DNA of 64,000 nucleotides from Sporolactobacillus shoreae (GCF_004684935.1 NZ_SRJD01000018.1:1-64000), one strand, 5' to 3'; shown: positions 35,348 to 45,222, counted from the stretch's first letter. Translations and numbers: made by a program. Notes: a model not told the origin generated them from the sequence alone.

Positions 35348-35476
35348 TAACGCCCTATAAGGGCTCATCACCCAAAATGCCCGTATCCTATTTCATGGGT
35401 TACTTGAAAGGAAAAAGTAGTCTGATGATCCATGAGGCGTGGGATTTTTTTGTATGATCGTTTCCCGCCATCAATC

Positions 35477-36013
35477 CTAAATTGACTTCGAGGCAAGTAA
35501 CGAGTAGACATGGGTATCGTGAGGGAGCCCACCTTGATACATATAATTTCTTAAAAGGCCTTCTTTTTCAAAGCCGAGTTTGCTTAACAATCGATCAGAT
35601 GCGTTGTTCTCAGTAAATACAACTGCCCCGATACGTGTTAACTCGAGTTCGTTAAATCCGTAAGCGATAATTTTCGAAGCCGCCTCATAGGCATAGCCCT
35701 TTCGCCAGTGTTGCGGATGAAGTTCATATCCTATTTCAGCCCTTTTATGTTTGCGAGACCAGGCGTTTAAACCAATCGTCCCTATAATGCCTTCCTGTCC
35801 TTTTATTTGAATGCCCCATCTGATGCCGCGCTTTTCTTTATAGATGCCTGCAAAATAATCAACAAATTCTCTCGCATCCTCAAGACTTGTTAAAGTTTCT
35901 TGTCCATAATACCGTGTCACTTCGCTATTGGAAAAGCAATTAAAGATGGCAGGAGCATCTTCGTTAACAATTTCTCTCAAGAACAGTCTTCCGGTTTCTA
36001 ATTCTGGAAACAT
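35477..36013 (-). CDS. GNAT N-acetyltransferase (RimJ/RimL-like)
   Basis: A 178-residue GNAT of the RimJ/RimL type: start FPELETGRLFLREI, acetyl-CoA loop HPQHWRKGYAYEA, and the NNASDRLLSKLGFEKEGLLRN end. Such enzymes acetylate ribosomal N-termini or amines. Single gene, no clear operon. Confidence 0.85.
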   Translation of the reverse strand: MFPELETGRLFLREIVNEDAPAIFNCFSNSEVTRYYGQETLTSLEDAREFVDYFAGIYKEKRGIRWGIQIKGQEGIIGTIGLNAWSRKHKRAEIGYELHPQHWRKGYAYEAASKIIAYGFNELELTRIGAVVFTENNASDRLLSKLGFEKEGLLRNYMYQGGLPHDTHVYSLLASKSI

Positions 36014-36193
36014 TCGTTCACTCTCCTTGCAAATAGAAAATATTGGCTATTTTAGCCTAAATGATTCGAATGAACTTTGTCAAAATTAAATCGAAAGTCA
36101 ATGCTTTGGGCGATATCTCAATTATAACTTATCCTTGTTACCATCATCCTGACGCTGAAAAAGATTATGTTCAAAGGATTAAAGTCCATAATA

Positions 36194-36214
36194 AAAACAC
36201 CCCGTGGGGTGTCA
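36194..36214 (-). terminator. Terminator of the 87-residue gene
   Basis: ACACCCC-ACG-GGGTGT followed by TTTTT on the minus strand, directly behind the gene at 36217. Confidence 0.7.
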
Positions 36215-36216
36215 GA

Positions 36217-36480
36217 TCATTGTCTTGCTTCTGTTAAGTTCCACTTTTCTTTTCTTTTAAGATCACTTTTCATTCTTTTTTCAATATACTCACAATGCCT
36301 AACCAAGCTTTTAAATTCCATCATGCTTATTTCAAGCATATTTAGCGTTGACTCCAACTTATTAAATTCATCACCAATTTGTAAATACCACACAACACTT
36401 GTTCGATTCATGGCCATGTATTTACGTGGCTTCCAGCCGTGATCAGAAAGATACGTAAGCTTTTTTTGCTCTGTGTTCAT
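36217..36480 (-). CDS. Small soluble hypothetical protein
   Basis: An 87-residue protein rich in charged and helical residues, with a heptad-like stretch (FNKLESTLNMLEISMMEFKSLV, about 38-60). GAGGT lies 7 nt upstream and a good terminator follows, so it is probably real. No family recognised. Confidence 0.6.
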   Translation of the reverse strand: MNTEQKKLTYLSDHGWKPRKYMAMNRTSVVWYLQIGDEFNKLESTLNMLEISMMEFKSLVRHCEYIEKRMKSDLKRKEKWNLTEARQ

Positions 36481-36660
36481 TCAATTACCTCGCATTCATT
36501 TTTAAATCACATTTGATGATTCTATGTCTGCAGTGAACGAATTAGAACACAAAACTGAAAAAGCAGCGCCGATTTAAAATCCCCTTCACTCTATTGCAAT
36601 TTCGTGCTACAAGGAAATTTCATTTTTTTTGGGAAAGTAGAGACATCTTGTTTCGTTTTC

Positions 36661-36698
36661 TTCGTATACTTTTCTTTTTTTTGTGAAAAGTATACGAA
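36661..36698. repeat. Perfect 14-bp inverted repeat in the ger leader
   Basis: TTCGTATACTTTTC (36661-36674) is repeated inverted at 36685-36698, with a 10-base T-rich loop. It lies 31 bp before the start of the first germination gene. No T run follows, so it is more likely an operator or mRNA stem than a terminator. Confidence 0.6.
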
Positions 36699-36729
36699 AG
36701 AAATAGAAATCAACGGAACAGGAGAACAA

Positions 36730-37845
36730 ATGATCATGGCCCATAAAGAAATAATATCCGCGTCGCAAACCTATATCATTCTTTATCTGGGCATTGTAAG
36801 CACAGGAATTCTGACGATACCGATGCCTCTTTATCGTTATGCGCAGCAGAACATGTGGGTCTCTTTATTACTGGGTTCATTCATCGGTTACTTAATGGTT
36901 CTCTTGATCAGTTTTTTTCGTAAATATTTCCCTGAAAAAAATATGGGCGAGATTATCATTCAGTTACTTGGCAAAACATTGGGTCATGTGTCCCTTTTTT
37001 TGATCCTTTGTTTCTTTGCTTTTGAAGAGATCTATATACTTAAAGAATATCAGCTCTACATTTCTGATGTCTTCTATCAGTTCACATCACCCTTTATCAT
37101 TATCGGCTTTATGATCCTTGTCTGCGCTTATGCAGTCAAAAATGGCATTGAAGTCATTGCACGATGCGCTCAGTTAATTCTTCCCTTCATCCTCTTCGTT
37201 TGCTTCGGTATTTTTTTTCTACTGTTGCCCGATATTCAATTTCAGAATTTGTTCCCTGTTCTAGAGAAAGGACTCATTCCGCCATTAAAGGGGTCTGTCT
37301 TGCCGATGGTCTGGTATAGCGAATTTTTTTGGATGACTTTCTGCCTGGGTTCGCTTACCGAGACTCCAAAAAAGATAATAAAATCCGGATTTTTGTGTGT
37401 GACAGCCATAACCGTAACGATACTCCTTACCTTTATTGCTGATCTGGGTATTCTCGGGTTATATACGGGCCTTACCCTTTACCCGATCTCACTCGCAGAA
37501 CGATACATCCAGGTTGGCACGTTTGTTGAACGGACATCCGCTTTTTTCATGAGTATTTGGGTACTTGGCGTATTCATCAAACTCGCTTTTTTGTCTTTTA
37601 TCATCATCAGGAATTCCGGAAAATTACTGCATATGACCGAAGAACGGCTGCTCATTCTTCCCATCTTCATTATTTGTTTCTGGATCAGTCTACGCATTTT
37701 TAACAGCACAGCAAGCTTATTTCAAACAGGCAATTTTCTGATTGTTGTCGCGATGTCTTGCAGCAATATAGCCTTTCCTGCCCTTTTCTTTTTGGTAGCG
37801 TGTCTGAGGCTGAAAATAAATAAAAAGATGGTATTGAAGAAATAA
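36730..37845 (+). CDS. Spore germination permease, GerAB/GerKB family
   Basis: About 371 residues and ten hydrophobic segments of the amino-acid permease-like endospore germination permease family. The typical start is HKEIISASQTYIILYLGIVSTGILTIP. ATG 36730 is chosen because GGAG lies 5 nt upstream; the frame is open to 36604. In spores the B subunit sits in the inner membrane and senses germinant with the A and C subunits encoded next. Confidence 0.92.
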   Translation: MIMAHKEIISASQTYIILYLGIVSTGILTIPMPLYRYAQQNMWVSLLLGSFIGYLMVLLISFFRKYFPEKNMGEIIIQLLGKTLGHVSLFLILCFFAFEEIYILKEYQLYISDVFYQFTSPFIIIGFMILVCAYAVKNGIEVIARCAQLILPFILFVCFGIFFLLLPDIQFQNLFPVLEKGLIPPLKGSVLPMVWYSEFFWMTFCLGSLTETPKKIIKSGFLCVTAITVTILLTFIADLGILGLYTGLTLYPISLAERYIQVGTFVERTSAFFMSIWVLGVFIKLAFLSFIIIRNSGKLLHMTEERLLILPIFIICFWISLRIFNSTASLFQTGNFLIVVAMSCSNIAFPALFFLVACLRLKINKKMVLKK

Positions 37846-37884
37846 TACGAACAATGAATCACTCCCAATAAGGATACCTACCCC

Positions 37885-39414
37885 ATGCTAAACTGGCTTA
37901 GAAAAAATAAAAGGATCGATCATTCTTCCTCAAAAAATAATACAAAATACAACGACATCAAACGATTGGCACGACGATTAAGCGAGAATGAACGCATTAT
38001 TCGCCAAGTGTACGCCAAAAGTTCAGATGTGGTCATCAAACACCTTACGCTAGGCAAAGCACCACAGATCCGTGCCCTCCTTATCTATATTGCAGGAACG
38101 GCAGATGTCGCCCAAATCGATGAGAACGTATTGAAGCCTCTTTATCTTCTGAAAGAGGGTCCGAGTGATCTGGCATCCATTAAAAACACTCTTTCAATTC
38201 CTGATATTAAAGAAATTGGCTCTTTTGATACCGTCTATCAGGAAGTGTCAAATGGTCATCCCGTCCTTTTTATTGATCGTTTGCCTCAGGCTCTTTCACT
38301 TGGTATATCAAAGTGGTCGACACGCCAGGTTGAGGAATCTTCTACGGAGTTTGTGATTCGTGGAGCGAAAGAAGGCTTTATCGAATCTCTGGAAACGAAT
38401 ACTTCACTCGTCAGAAAAAGAATTCGGACACCAAGATTGAAGATTGAACGCATGGAAATCGGGAGATACACCCATACCCCCATGATTATCAGTTATATTG
38501 ATGGTCTGTGCGATCCTGATCTCGTCAGAGAAATTGTACTTAGAGTCCGGCGCATTTCTGAAGATGGGATTTATGACAGCGGGATGATTCAGGAATACAT
38601 TCAGGATGTAAGCTGGAGTCCCTTCCCTACTGTTTTTTCGACAGAACGCCCGGATACATTTTGCGGGGCACTTGTTGAAGGACGGGCAGGTATCCTTGTC
38701 GACGGGAGTCCTCACGCCATTGTCTTGCCATCCACCTTTTTTATGTTTTTCAGTTCACCCGAAGATTACTATTCAGGATTCATTATCGGTACGGCTATTC
38801 GGATACTAAGGACATTTTATATGATGATCGCTCTTCTCGGGCCATCAATTTACGTTGCGGTAACGACTTTCCATCAGGAATTGATTCCGACAACGCTACT
38901 GATTTCTATCACGCAGGCACATGAGCAAGTTCCCTTCCCAACAGTGGTGGAAGCGTTAATTATGGAGATCACCTTCGAAGCGCTCAGGGAAGCGGGCATT
39001 CGATTGCCCCGGGCGGTAGGTCCCACAATCAGCATCGTCGGTGCTTTGGTCATTGGTCAGGCGGCCATTCAGGCGAGCCTTGTGTCACCGCTAATGGTTA
39101 TTGTGGTTTCTATAACTGCCATTGCTTCATTTATGATTCCTCATTATGAAGCATCAAACACAGTCCGGCTGCTTCGTTTCCCGATCATGATTCTGGCAAG
39201 TACTTTCGGACTGCTTGGCATTATCTTTTCTTTTATTGTGCTTTTAATCCATCTTAGTTCGCTCCGATCTTTCGGTGTGCCTTATCTAGAACCACTCGCC
39301 CCGTTTAAGAAAGCCAGCATTATCGATACTTTGGTCCGAGGGCCTCTCTGGACGATGAAGAGGCGCCCGCATTTTACAGGTTCGACATGGAACCGGAGGC
39401 GGACCGGACACTAG
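37885..39414 (+). CDS. Spore germination protein, GerAA/GerKA family
   Basis: A 509-residue protein with a soluble N-terminal half (about 1-285), containing a conserved FVIRGAKEGFIESLETNTSLVRKRIR stretch, and four or five C-terminal membrane segments. The hallmark SITQAHEQVPFPTVVEALIMEITFEALREAGIRLP is present. The A subunit forms an oligomeric channel in the germinant receptor. It starts 40 bp after the B gene. Confidence 0.94.
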   Translation: MLNWLRKNKRIDHSSSKNNTKYNDIKRLARRLSENERIIRQVYAKSSDVVIKHLTLGKAPQIRALLIYIAGTADVAQIDENVLKPLYLLKEGPSDLASIKNTLSIPDIKEIGSFDTVYQEVSNGHPVLFIDRLPQALSLGISKWSTRQVEESSTEFVIRGAKEGFIESLETNTSLVRKRIRTPRLKIERMEIGRYTHTPMIISYIDGLCDPDLVREIVLRVRRISEDGIYDSGMIQEYIQDVSWSPFPTVFSTERPDTFCGALVEGRAGILVDGSPHAIVLPSTFFMFFSSPEDYYSGFIIGTAIRILRTFYMMIALLGPSIYVAVTTFHQELIPTTLLISITQAHEQVPFPTVVEALIMEITFEALREAGIRLPRAVGPTISIVGALVIGQAAIQASLVSPLMVIVVSITAIASFMIPHYEASNTVRLLRFPIMILASTFGLLGIIFSFIVLLIHLSSLRSFGVPYLEPLAPFKKASIIDTLVRGPLWTMKRRPHFTGSTWNRRRTGH

Positions 39415-39437
39415 ATGATTTGCGGAGATGAAGTGAT

Positions 39438-40598
39438 ATGACAATCCGTCTTAAAGCTATAGTACGACGTATAACCTGTTCACTATTGATTTCAGTGCTC
39501 ATCCTCTATCTTCAGGGATGTGCTGATCTAAAGGAGATTAACAATATCATCATTGTCACCGCAACGGGACTTGATCTCAATGATGAAGGCAAGGTTGAGG
39601 CGACCGTTCAGCTTTTTTTGCCTCAGGCTGCGGCATCCGGCTCATCAGGTTCTCAGAGTGCCTCTCAGACCATTCAATCTTCTGTACTTTCCGGTTCGGG
39701 TGATACCATTTCTGAAGCCATAAATAATATTGAAAAGCATGTTTCACGCCAATTATTTCGCGGACATGACCGGGCAATAATTATTGGCCGGCGGATGGCT
39801 GAAAAACGAATCAAGGATGTTCTGGATTATTGCATGAGATTCCGTGAAATCAGACAAAGAACGAATCTATTTGTAACAAATGATCCGGTTCCGAAGATAC
39901 TTGAATATCAGCCTTTTCTTGAAAAAAACTCAGGGGAGCTGCTCAGCAAATATGTCAGAAAAGATGGCAATTTGTCCGTCACGCTCAAAGATGCGGTAGT
40001 AATGAATACGAATGCGGGTCATTCTTTCATTCTTCCCATGATATCAATTGAGGCAGCAGGTGCACAAGGCGAAAAAAAGACAATGGAAATCACACGGTCA
40101 GCACTTTTTTCGAAAAACAGAATGGTTGGCACGATCAGTCATGACTTGACCTATGGACAGTTGATTCTGACTCATAGATTCTGGCAAACCGTCTACTCAT
40201 TGAAGCTTAGCCCGGATCCAGGTCAAATCGGAATCAACATTCAGAATGTCAAAGCGGATGTTCATGCTGTCATTCGCCACGGCCATTGGTTAATTATGGC
40301 TAATGTCACAGGAGACGGAATTATTTTTGAGAATACAACCCGATGGAATATGTTGAATTCAGATACGATTTGGCGTGTGGAACGAGCCGTTAACCGGAAA
40401 ATAGCGGCAAACATCAAAGACAGTGTTAGAGAAAGCCAGAAAATGAAGAGTGACGTGTTTGATTTCTATCCAACATTTTTTCGTAAATACCCGGAAGAGT
40501 GTCTGAAGGTTGAAAAGAACTGGAATGATTTCTATCCTTCAATAGATGTTCAAGTAAAGAGCCATTTTAGTGTGATCCATTCAGGTATTAAACAATAA
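39438..40598 (+). CDS. Spore germination lipoprotein, GerAC/GerKC family
   Basis: A 386-residue lipoprotein. The signal ends at LQGC (Cys about residue 28), followed by ADLKEINNIIIVTATGLDL, the standard Ger(x)C start. The three-domain length fits the family. It is lipidated by Lgt, encoded later in this window, and completes a B-A-C receptor operon. Confidence 0.93.
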   Translation: MTIRLKAIVRRITCSLLISVLILYLQGCADLKEINNIIIVTATGLDLNDEGKVEATVQLFLPQAAASGSSGSQSASQTIQSSVLSGSGDTISEAINNIEKHVSRQLFRGHDRAIIIGRRMAEKRIKDVLDYCMRFREIRQRTNLFVTNDPVPKILEYQPFLEKNSGELLSKYVRKDGNLSVTLKDAVVMNTNAGHSFILPMISIEAAGAQGEKKTMEITRSALFSKNRMVGTISHDLTYGQLILTHRFWQTVYSLKLSPDPGQIGINIQNVKADVHAVIRHGHWLIMANVTGDGIIFENTTRWNMLNSDTIWRVERAVNRKIAANIKDSVRESQKMKSDVFDFYPTFFRKYPEECLKVEKNWNDFYPSIDVQVKSHFSVIHSGIKQ

Positions 40599-40787
40599 GA
40601 AAACGGAGAGGGCATGGATGTTAAAAGAAAATAGAAACGGTAGTTGTAAGATCAATTGGGCTAATTAAATTTGGGTAATCAAACACCATCATAAAATCCG
40701 ATATTATCCTTTAAGCGACGAAACTCTAGATTAAAGAAGCATAGCACAAAACAGTTGGACTTTGACACATATGAAGGCGTTTCATCA

Positions 40788-40880
40788 AGGGCAGATTCAC
40801 TACTCCGTTTATCCGCCGGTAGTCCATAAAAGCATCTCCTTCGAAAAAGGGTACCTGGCCGGGTACCCTTTTTTCCTTTA
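40788..40880. repeat. Scar of a lost YjcZ-type gene cassette
   Basis: The left part (GCAGATTCACTACTCCGTTT) equals the sequence upstream of the YjcZ gene at 44627. The right part (CCGCCGGTAG onward, with the terminator) equals the sequence downstream of the YjcZ gene at 45032. They are joined at a shared CCGTTTA with no gene between. It reads like a deletion between short repeats. Confidence 0.55.
40845..40874. terminator. Terminator in the YjcZ cassette scar
   Basis: AAAAAGGGTACC pairs with GGGTACCCTTTTTT. A near-identical terminator follows the YjcZ gene at 45032. Confidence 0.7.
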
Positions 40881-41039
40881 CCTAAAGCAAGCGAAACCAT
40901 AATCTGTCAATACATTCCTATAGCGTTTTTAAAAAATTTTATTTGAATGTCAAATTTTCGCCAAACATTTCCTGATGAATTCTGTCGATAATTATTAGGT
41001 CGTAAACTACTTTATTGCTTCCGAAGGAGCGAGTGTTTT

Positions 41040-43019
41040 GTGAGAAAAATATTGACGCTGTCCTCATTAAGTCTTAGAACCATCCTCATTTTTTTAATCA
41101 TTTTTGTTGTCGTCATTCCTGATCTCTTTATCTTTACATTTGTTTACAATGACGTAAAGGGTGCTCTGGAAAATGATCTGAATGACAATGCGACAAATAG
41201 CGTTAACCTATTGAATGAAAACATCACTCAATTTGTCACCGCTAACAGCTTTACAATCAATCATCTAAGTCAGGAACTGTCCGGAAACTTAAGCCAGAAG
41301 AAGAAATTTCAGGACCTACTCAGTAATATCAATCAATCGGACAGTAACTCTGAAGCGATTACATACGGTAATAGTCAAGGACAATATGTACGCTCGCCTG
41401 AAGCAAAATTGACAACCGATATCAGGCAGGAACAATGGTATAAGCTGGCAATGGCTCATCCCGGAAAGATCGTAATCACGCCTCCCTTCGTTTCAACGCT
41501 GACAAAGAAGATCACCGTGATCATTGCGAAGACTACCAGGGATAATCAAGCAGCTGTTTCTATGGATGTTAGTCTAAGTACGCTTAATAAGTTGACAGAT
41601 CGGGTTGTCGTTGGCGATCATGGCTATGCATTCCTGCTCGATGAAAACGGCAAATGGATTGCGAATCCAAAGACCGAGGCAGGCCAATCGGCCGACCGGT
41701 CCATTGCAGATCGAGCACGTAAATCATCAAAGGGCCTTTTTGAAGTTACACAAAACGGGCAGGACAATCGCATTTTCTATGTGACGAATCCATCAACCGG
41801 TTGGAAGATTGGCGGCGTTATGCGGGTCAGTGAAATTTATAGTAAAATTAATCCGCTGATTTACGCCGTCAGCTTTTTGATCGGCCTTTTCTTAGTCGTT
41901 TTCATTACCCTTGCGTTGCTCTTCATCATTTTTAGAATCATCCGCCCTCTTAAAAAGTTTGTGCTTCTTTTCACTAAAATAAGTGCGGGAGATTTAAGCC
42001 AGAAACTGGGAAACGACATAAAAGTCAATAAAGAATTTACAGAATTGACAACAAGTATGAACCATATGATTGACTCATTAAGTAAAGTCTTAGAAAGTAT
42101 CAATCAAAAGGCAGAATCCCTGGCCGCTTCTTCAGAAGAACTGACTGCTTCCACTGAAGAAAACAAAGCTACTTCTGATGAAATTGCAAACTCCATTCAA
42201 GAGATTGCCATTGGATCGAACGACCAATCGGAAAAAGTATCTGATACCAGTCGACATGCTGAAGTCATCAATAAGGAAATAGAAAATATCACCACAAAGA
42301 CAGGGAAATTGGGCCAGACTGCTAATCAGGCTTCTCAAACCGTAAGCTTGGGCACTCAATCGCTTGAGAAAGTGGCAGAGCAGATGAATCTGATTAAGCA
42401 AACGAACCAAAAGGTCGCCGTTTCGCTGGATGAATTGGTTGCACAGGTTCAGGATATTGGAAAAATGAGTGAACTGATCAATGACATCGCAGAACAAACG
42501 AATCTTCTCTCATTAAACGCAGCCATAGAAGCTGCGAGAGCCGGTGAAAACGGGAAGGGATTTGCTGTAGTAGCTGAAGAAATACGAAAGCTTGCAGAGC
42601 AGTCACAAAAGTCGTCCAAACAAATTTCACAGGTGGTTGCCACGATTCATGCAAAAAGCTTGAACGCTAAGGATTCAATGAATGGCGGTATTAAGGAAGT
42701 GGAAAAGGGCAATCACGTTGTTGAAGAGGCTGACCAAGCCTTTGATGCCATTCAGTTGAAAGTACAGACGGTAGATGCGGAAATTAAAAATGTAGCCGAT
42801 TCGGTCCATAATATTTCGAAAGAGACAGAAAGTGTCGTTGCCACTTTTGATCGTATCGCTCAAATAGCCAAAGATGCAAGTAGTAATTCGGACAATGTCT
42901 CTGCAGCGGCTGAAGAACAGTCTGCATCCATGGAAGAAGTGGCAGTCAACGCAACCACTCTTTCCACGATGGCTGATGAACTCCATCAACTGGTCGCAAC
43001 TTTCAAACTGAGAAATTAA
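41040..43019 (+). CDS. Methyl-accepting chemotaxis protein with dCache sensor
   Basis: A 659-residue receptor: membrane helix about 13-33, dCache-like outer domain to about 275 ([21 protein letters not shown] and [15 protein letters not shown]), second membrane helix about 278-302, a HAMP domain, then a long signalling coiled coil with hairpin tip [35 protein letters not shown]. The start is GTG 41040 with GAAGGAG upstream. The dCache family binds amino acids or carboxylates; the ligand cannot be read from the sequence. Confidence 0.92.
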   Translation: MRKILTLSSLSLRTILIFLIIFVVVIPDLFIFTFVYNDVKGALENDLNDNATNSVNLLNENITQFVTANSFTINHLSQELSGNLSQKKKFQDLLSNINQSDSNSEAITYGNSQGQYVRSPEAKLTTDIRQEQWYKLAMAHPGKIVITPPFVSTLTKKITVIIAKTTRDNQAAVSMDVSLSTLNKLTDRVVVGDHGYAFLLDENGKWIANPKTEAGQSADRSIADRARKSSKGLFEVTQNGQDNRIFYVTNPSTGWKIGGVMRVSEIYSKINPLIYAVSFLIGLFLVVFITLALLFIIFRIIRPLKKFVLLFTKISAGDLSQKLGNDIKVNKEFTELTTSMNHMIDSLSKVLESINQKAESLAASSEELTASTEENKATSDEIANSIQEIAIGSNDQSEKVSDTSRHAEVINKEIENITTKTGKLGQTANQASQTVSLGTQSLEKVAEQMNLIKQTNQKVAVSLDELVAQVQDIGKMSELINDIAEQTNLLSLNAAIEAARAGENGKGFAVVAEEIRKLAEQSQKSSKQISQVVATIHAKSLNAKDSMNGGIKEVEKGNHVVEEADQAFDAIQLKVQTVDAEIKNVADSVHNISKETESVVATFDRIAQIAKDASSNSDNVSAAAEEQSASMEEVAVNATTLSTMADELHQLVATFKLRN

Positions 43020-43170
43020 CTAAGTTCCTATTTTCTTGTTCTATTTCGCTTCAGCACAAGGAACTCATTGGCATTGCTTCCATTGGTCTTAGTCTTACCC
43101 ATATCATTCTCATAGTTCGAACACCATATTCAGCTTTTCTGTTATAAAGGACTTGTCTTCCATCCGCATC

Positions 43171-43222
43171 TGAACTGACCCCCTGAAGTTGGACAATGAA
43201 AATCCACTCAGGGGGTTTTTGT
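43171..43222. mobile_element. Possible IS3/IS150-type terminal remnant
   Basis: TGAACTGACCCCCTGAAGTT, followed by GGACA, resembles the outer ends of IS150-group elements. No transposase frame is near. The same bases form a stem with CAGGGGGTTTTT, so it may simply be a terminator of the chemoreceptor gene. Confidence 0.35.
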
Positions 43223-43265
43223 TTCGCACAATACACGTGCTCAACGGACATAAGTCCAAAAATAA

Positions 43266-43283
43266 AAGACCCCTGAGGGTCTG
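43266..43283 (-). terminator. Terminator of the transglutaminase-like gene
   Basis: AGACCC-CTGAG-GGTCT followed on the minus strand by TTTTATTTTT, just behind the stop at 43290. Confidence 0.6.
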
Positions 43284-43289
43284 AAAACA

Positions 43290-43878
43290 TTAATTCCATA
43301 GGGCTATTATATGTTGATGCTTATGATCCGTATTGGGTTCGATCAGCCAATCAAGATATACCATATAATCCTTTTTACTGTAATCATAGAGACCGCATGT
43401 TGAATCATAAACGCGCCATTGATGTTTTGAAGGAATCCAGACTTCAGTCCATACGTGATTCATTAATCCGTGGGAAAGAGGCCTCGAAGATACCAGCCTC
43501 ACCTTAACTTTCAAATGGCTCAGCATTGCAACCGTTAAGTAGGATTGGTCTGTGCACACACCTCGTCTCTGTTGGAATGCACGAATGGCACCACCTCCAC
43601 CCCTCGGATGGCCATATTTTAAATGGCTATTTATCCAAGAACTCACAGCCTGTGCGGTTGCACTTGTACTCTTTCTTTTGAGCTTATCCGCCTGTCGATT
43701 AATCGAGTTATTAGACATGACACTGTAATCCATGTATCGTGCAAAGTTTCCGTTTGTCCAACCTTTCGATGAATAAATGATGCGATGCAGCACGCGTAGT
43801 TGTCGGCACGCTAATCGAAATAACTAAAATCAAAGCTGTTATGAGAACAATTAATGATTTCAACAATCTTTTCATCAT
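43290..43878 (-). pseudogene. Secreted transglutaminase-like protein, frameshifted
   Basis: The body (43290-43793) encodes a transglutaminase-core fold with Cys in RRGVCTDQSYLT, His in MNHVWTEVW and Asp in WRVYDSTCG, the usual catalytic triad. It lacks a convincing start. In another frame, from ATG 43878 with GAGGG upstream, a perfect signal peptide (MMKRLLKSLIVLITALILV, then PTTTRAAS) runs into the body near 43780. One frameshift therefore separates export signal and enzyme. A sequencing error would restore a normal secreted protein of about 195 residues. Confidence 0.6.
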
Positions 43879-44097
43879 GCTTATCCCTCACAAAACTAAT
43901 CTCTCTGTTTTTATCGGTCTTTTATCCCAATTTTTTATGACTAGTCACAGGATATCGTAAAACCTGATCCTCTCACAATCCTTCGAGATCGCACAGCTTT
44001 TTGTTTTTCACTCAATATAGAAAAAAGAAAATGAAAAAAAGGAGCCCATCTTGGTATGATTATAAATGACCAAACCCACATACGAGGAGTGATTGAT

Positions 44098-44334
44098 ATG
44101 GACAAATTATCCGTTAATGAAGTCATTAATATGATCAATCAAGGCAGAGAATTTGATCTCATATATCAAGATAGTTTATATCAAATCTCACACACTGATA
44201 CGCTTAAATTGGTCGCTAGTAAAGATGTTCAAAAAGAGTACAAGTCTACTGAAGATCTTTTTAATAATTTCAAAATAGACGGTAAAAAATTAGGCGAAAT
44301 TTGGGATAAAGTAAAAATAGATGGCATTCTATAA
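44098..44334 (+). CDS. Small hypothetical protein
   Basis: A 78-residue soluble protein starting MDKLSVNEVINMINQGREF, with GAGGAGTG 6-7 nt upstream. It ends WDKVKIDGIL and is followed by a terminator. Acidic-basic mixed composition and a helix-strand pattern suggest a small fold seen in Firmicute genomes without assigned function. Confidence 0.6.
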   Translation: MDKLSVNEVINMINQGREFDLIYQDSLYQISHTDTLKLVASKDVQKEYKSTEDLFNNFKIDGKKLGEIWDKVKIDGIL

Positions 44335-44456
44335 TTAAATGATTGAAATCAACTTATCTCTTTTTAAACGGAAACAATCCATTGCATATGAAAATTAACG
44401 CTCATTTGATCTAATGGCGCAGTAACTCCTACCCCTTGATTTACAGTTAGTACCTT

Positions 44457-44488
44457 CCAGTCGGCCTCTTTGGACTGGATCTTTTTTT
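44457..44488 (+). terminator. Terminator behind the 78-residue gene
   Basis: CCAGTC pairs with GACTGG, followed after ATC by TTTTTTT. Confidence 0.6.
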
Positions 44489-44588
44489 CTTCGCTTAAGC
44501 CGTCACCCCGAATCCGCCAACGAGGCCACATTTCGAAAAACAGGCAGATTCACTACTCCGTTTACCCCTTTCCCATGTTGGTCTGAAC

Positions 44589-44597
44589 CATAGAATA
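44589..44597 (+). promoter_or_regulatory. Mother-cell sigma (E/K) -10-like box
   Basis: CATAGAATA fits the CATAnnnTA -10 pattern of sigma-E/sigma-K promoters, 30 bp before the YjcZ start. The second YjcZ gene has CATAAAATG at the equivalent place (44993-45001). Confidence 0.4.
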
Positions 44598-44626
44598 TAG
44601 TAACACATGATAAGGAGGTGCTTCTG

Positions 44627-44749
44627 TTGGGATACGATGGTGGATATGGTTGTGGATATGGAGGCGGCAGCCACGTTGGTAGTACCTTTGTCTTGATTGT
44701 TGTGCTGTTCATCCTGTTGATTATCGTCGGTACTACTGTTGTTTATTAA
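44627..44749 (+). CDS. YjcZ-family sporulation micro-protein 1
   Basis: A 40-residue protein from TTG with AAGGAGGTG 6 nt upstream. The first half is Gly/Tyr-rich (GYDGGYGCGYGGGSH) and the second is one hydrophobic helix ([15 protein letters not shown]) ending VVY, the YjcZ/SscA-like signature. Such proteins are made in sporulating mother cells; at least one Bacillus member affects coat assembly and germination. A terminator follows at 44795-44823. Confidence 0.85.
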   Translation: MGYDGGYGCGYGGGSHVGSTFVLIVVLFILLIIVGTTVVY

Positions 44750-44794
44750 GGGAATCACCAAGCCCATTGGCACTGATCACACCCCTTCATTCGG

Positions 44795-44823
44795 AGGGCA
44801 CCTTGTAGCGGGTGCCCTTTTTA
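44795..44823 (+). terminator. Terminator of YjcZ gene 1
   Basis: GGAGGGCACC pairs with GGTGCCC around TTGTAGC and is followed by TTTTT. Confidence 0.7.
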
Positions 44824-45031
44824 ATTGGTCATTCTCTTTGACTGCTTTTTCATCAAAATTTGGGGCAACAGAAGCAAATGGTTCGGCCAATGACTCAAAC
44901 GTCCTTCACTTTAGCCTCCAAATTCGCTGCTTATTTTGGAAAAACGGGCCATTTCACCGCTCCGTTCGTCCCTTTCGCAACATCATCAAACTCATAAAAT
45001 GTACTATCAAGGTCATAAGGAGGTGAATACA

Positions 45032-45142
45032 TTGAGCGATGGTGGATACAGTGGCGGAGGCTACGGCCATGGCAGTAGCTTTGCTCTGATCGTTGTTCTG
45101 TTCATTCTGTTGATCATTGTTGGAACGGCGTTCGTCTATTGA
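45032..45142 (+). CDS. YjcZ-family sporulation micro-protein 2
   Basis: A 36-residue protein from TTG with AAGGAGGTG 6 nt upstream: [16 protein letters not shown], then the helix [15 protein letters not shown] and the end TAFVY. It is a tandem relative of the gene at 44627; the sequences 60-100 bp upstream of both starts are also similar, so gene and control region duplicated together. Probably a spore-associated membrane micro-protein. Confidence 0.87.
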   Translation: MSDGGYSGGGYGHGSSFALIVVLFILLIIVGTAFVY

Positions 45143-45190
45143 TAAAATGGGACCGTTTAGCCGCCGGTAGCCCATAAAAACATCTCCTTC

Positions 45191-45222
45191 GAAAAAGGGT
45201 ACCTGGCCCTGGTACCCTTTTT
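45191..45222 (+). terminator. Terminator of YjcZ gene 2
   Basis: AAAAAGGGTACC and GGTACCCTTTTT around TGGCCCT. Confidence 0.7.

Noticed and set aside
44495-44773. Asn/Thr-rich minus-strand frames over YjcZ gene 1
   Set aside because: They are antisense shadows of the Gly/Val repeats in the YjcZ gene.
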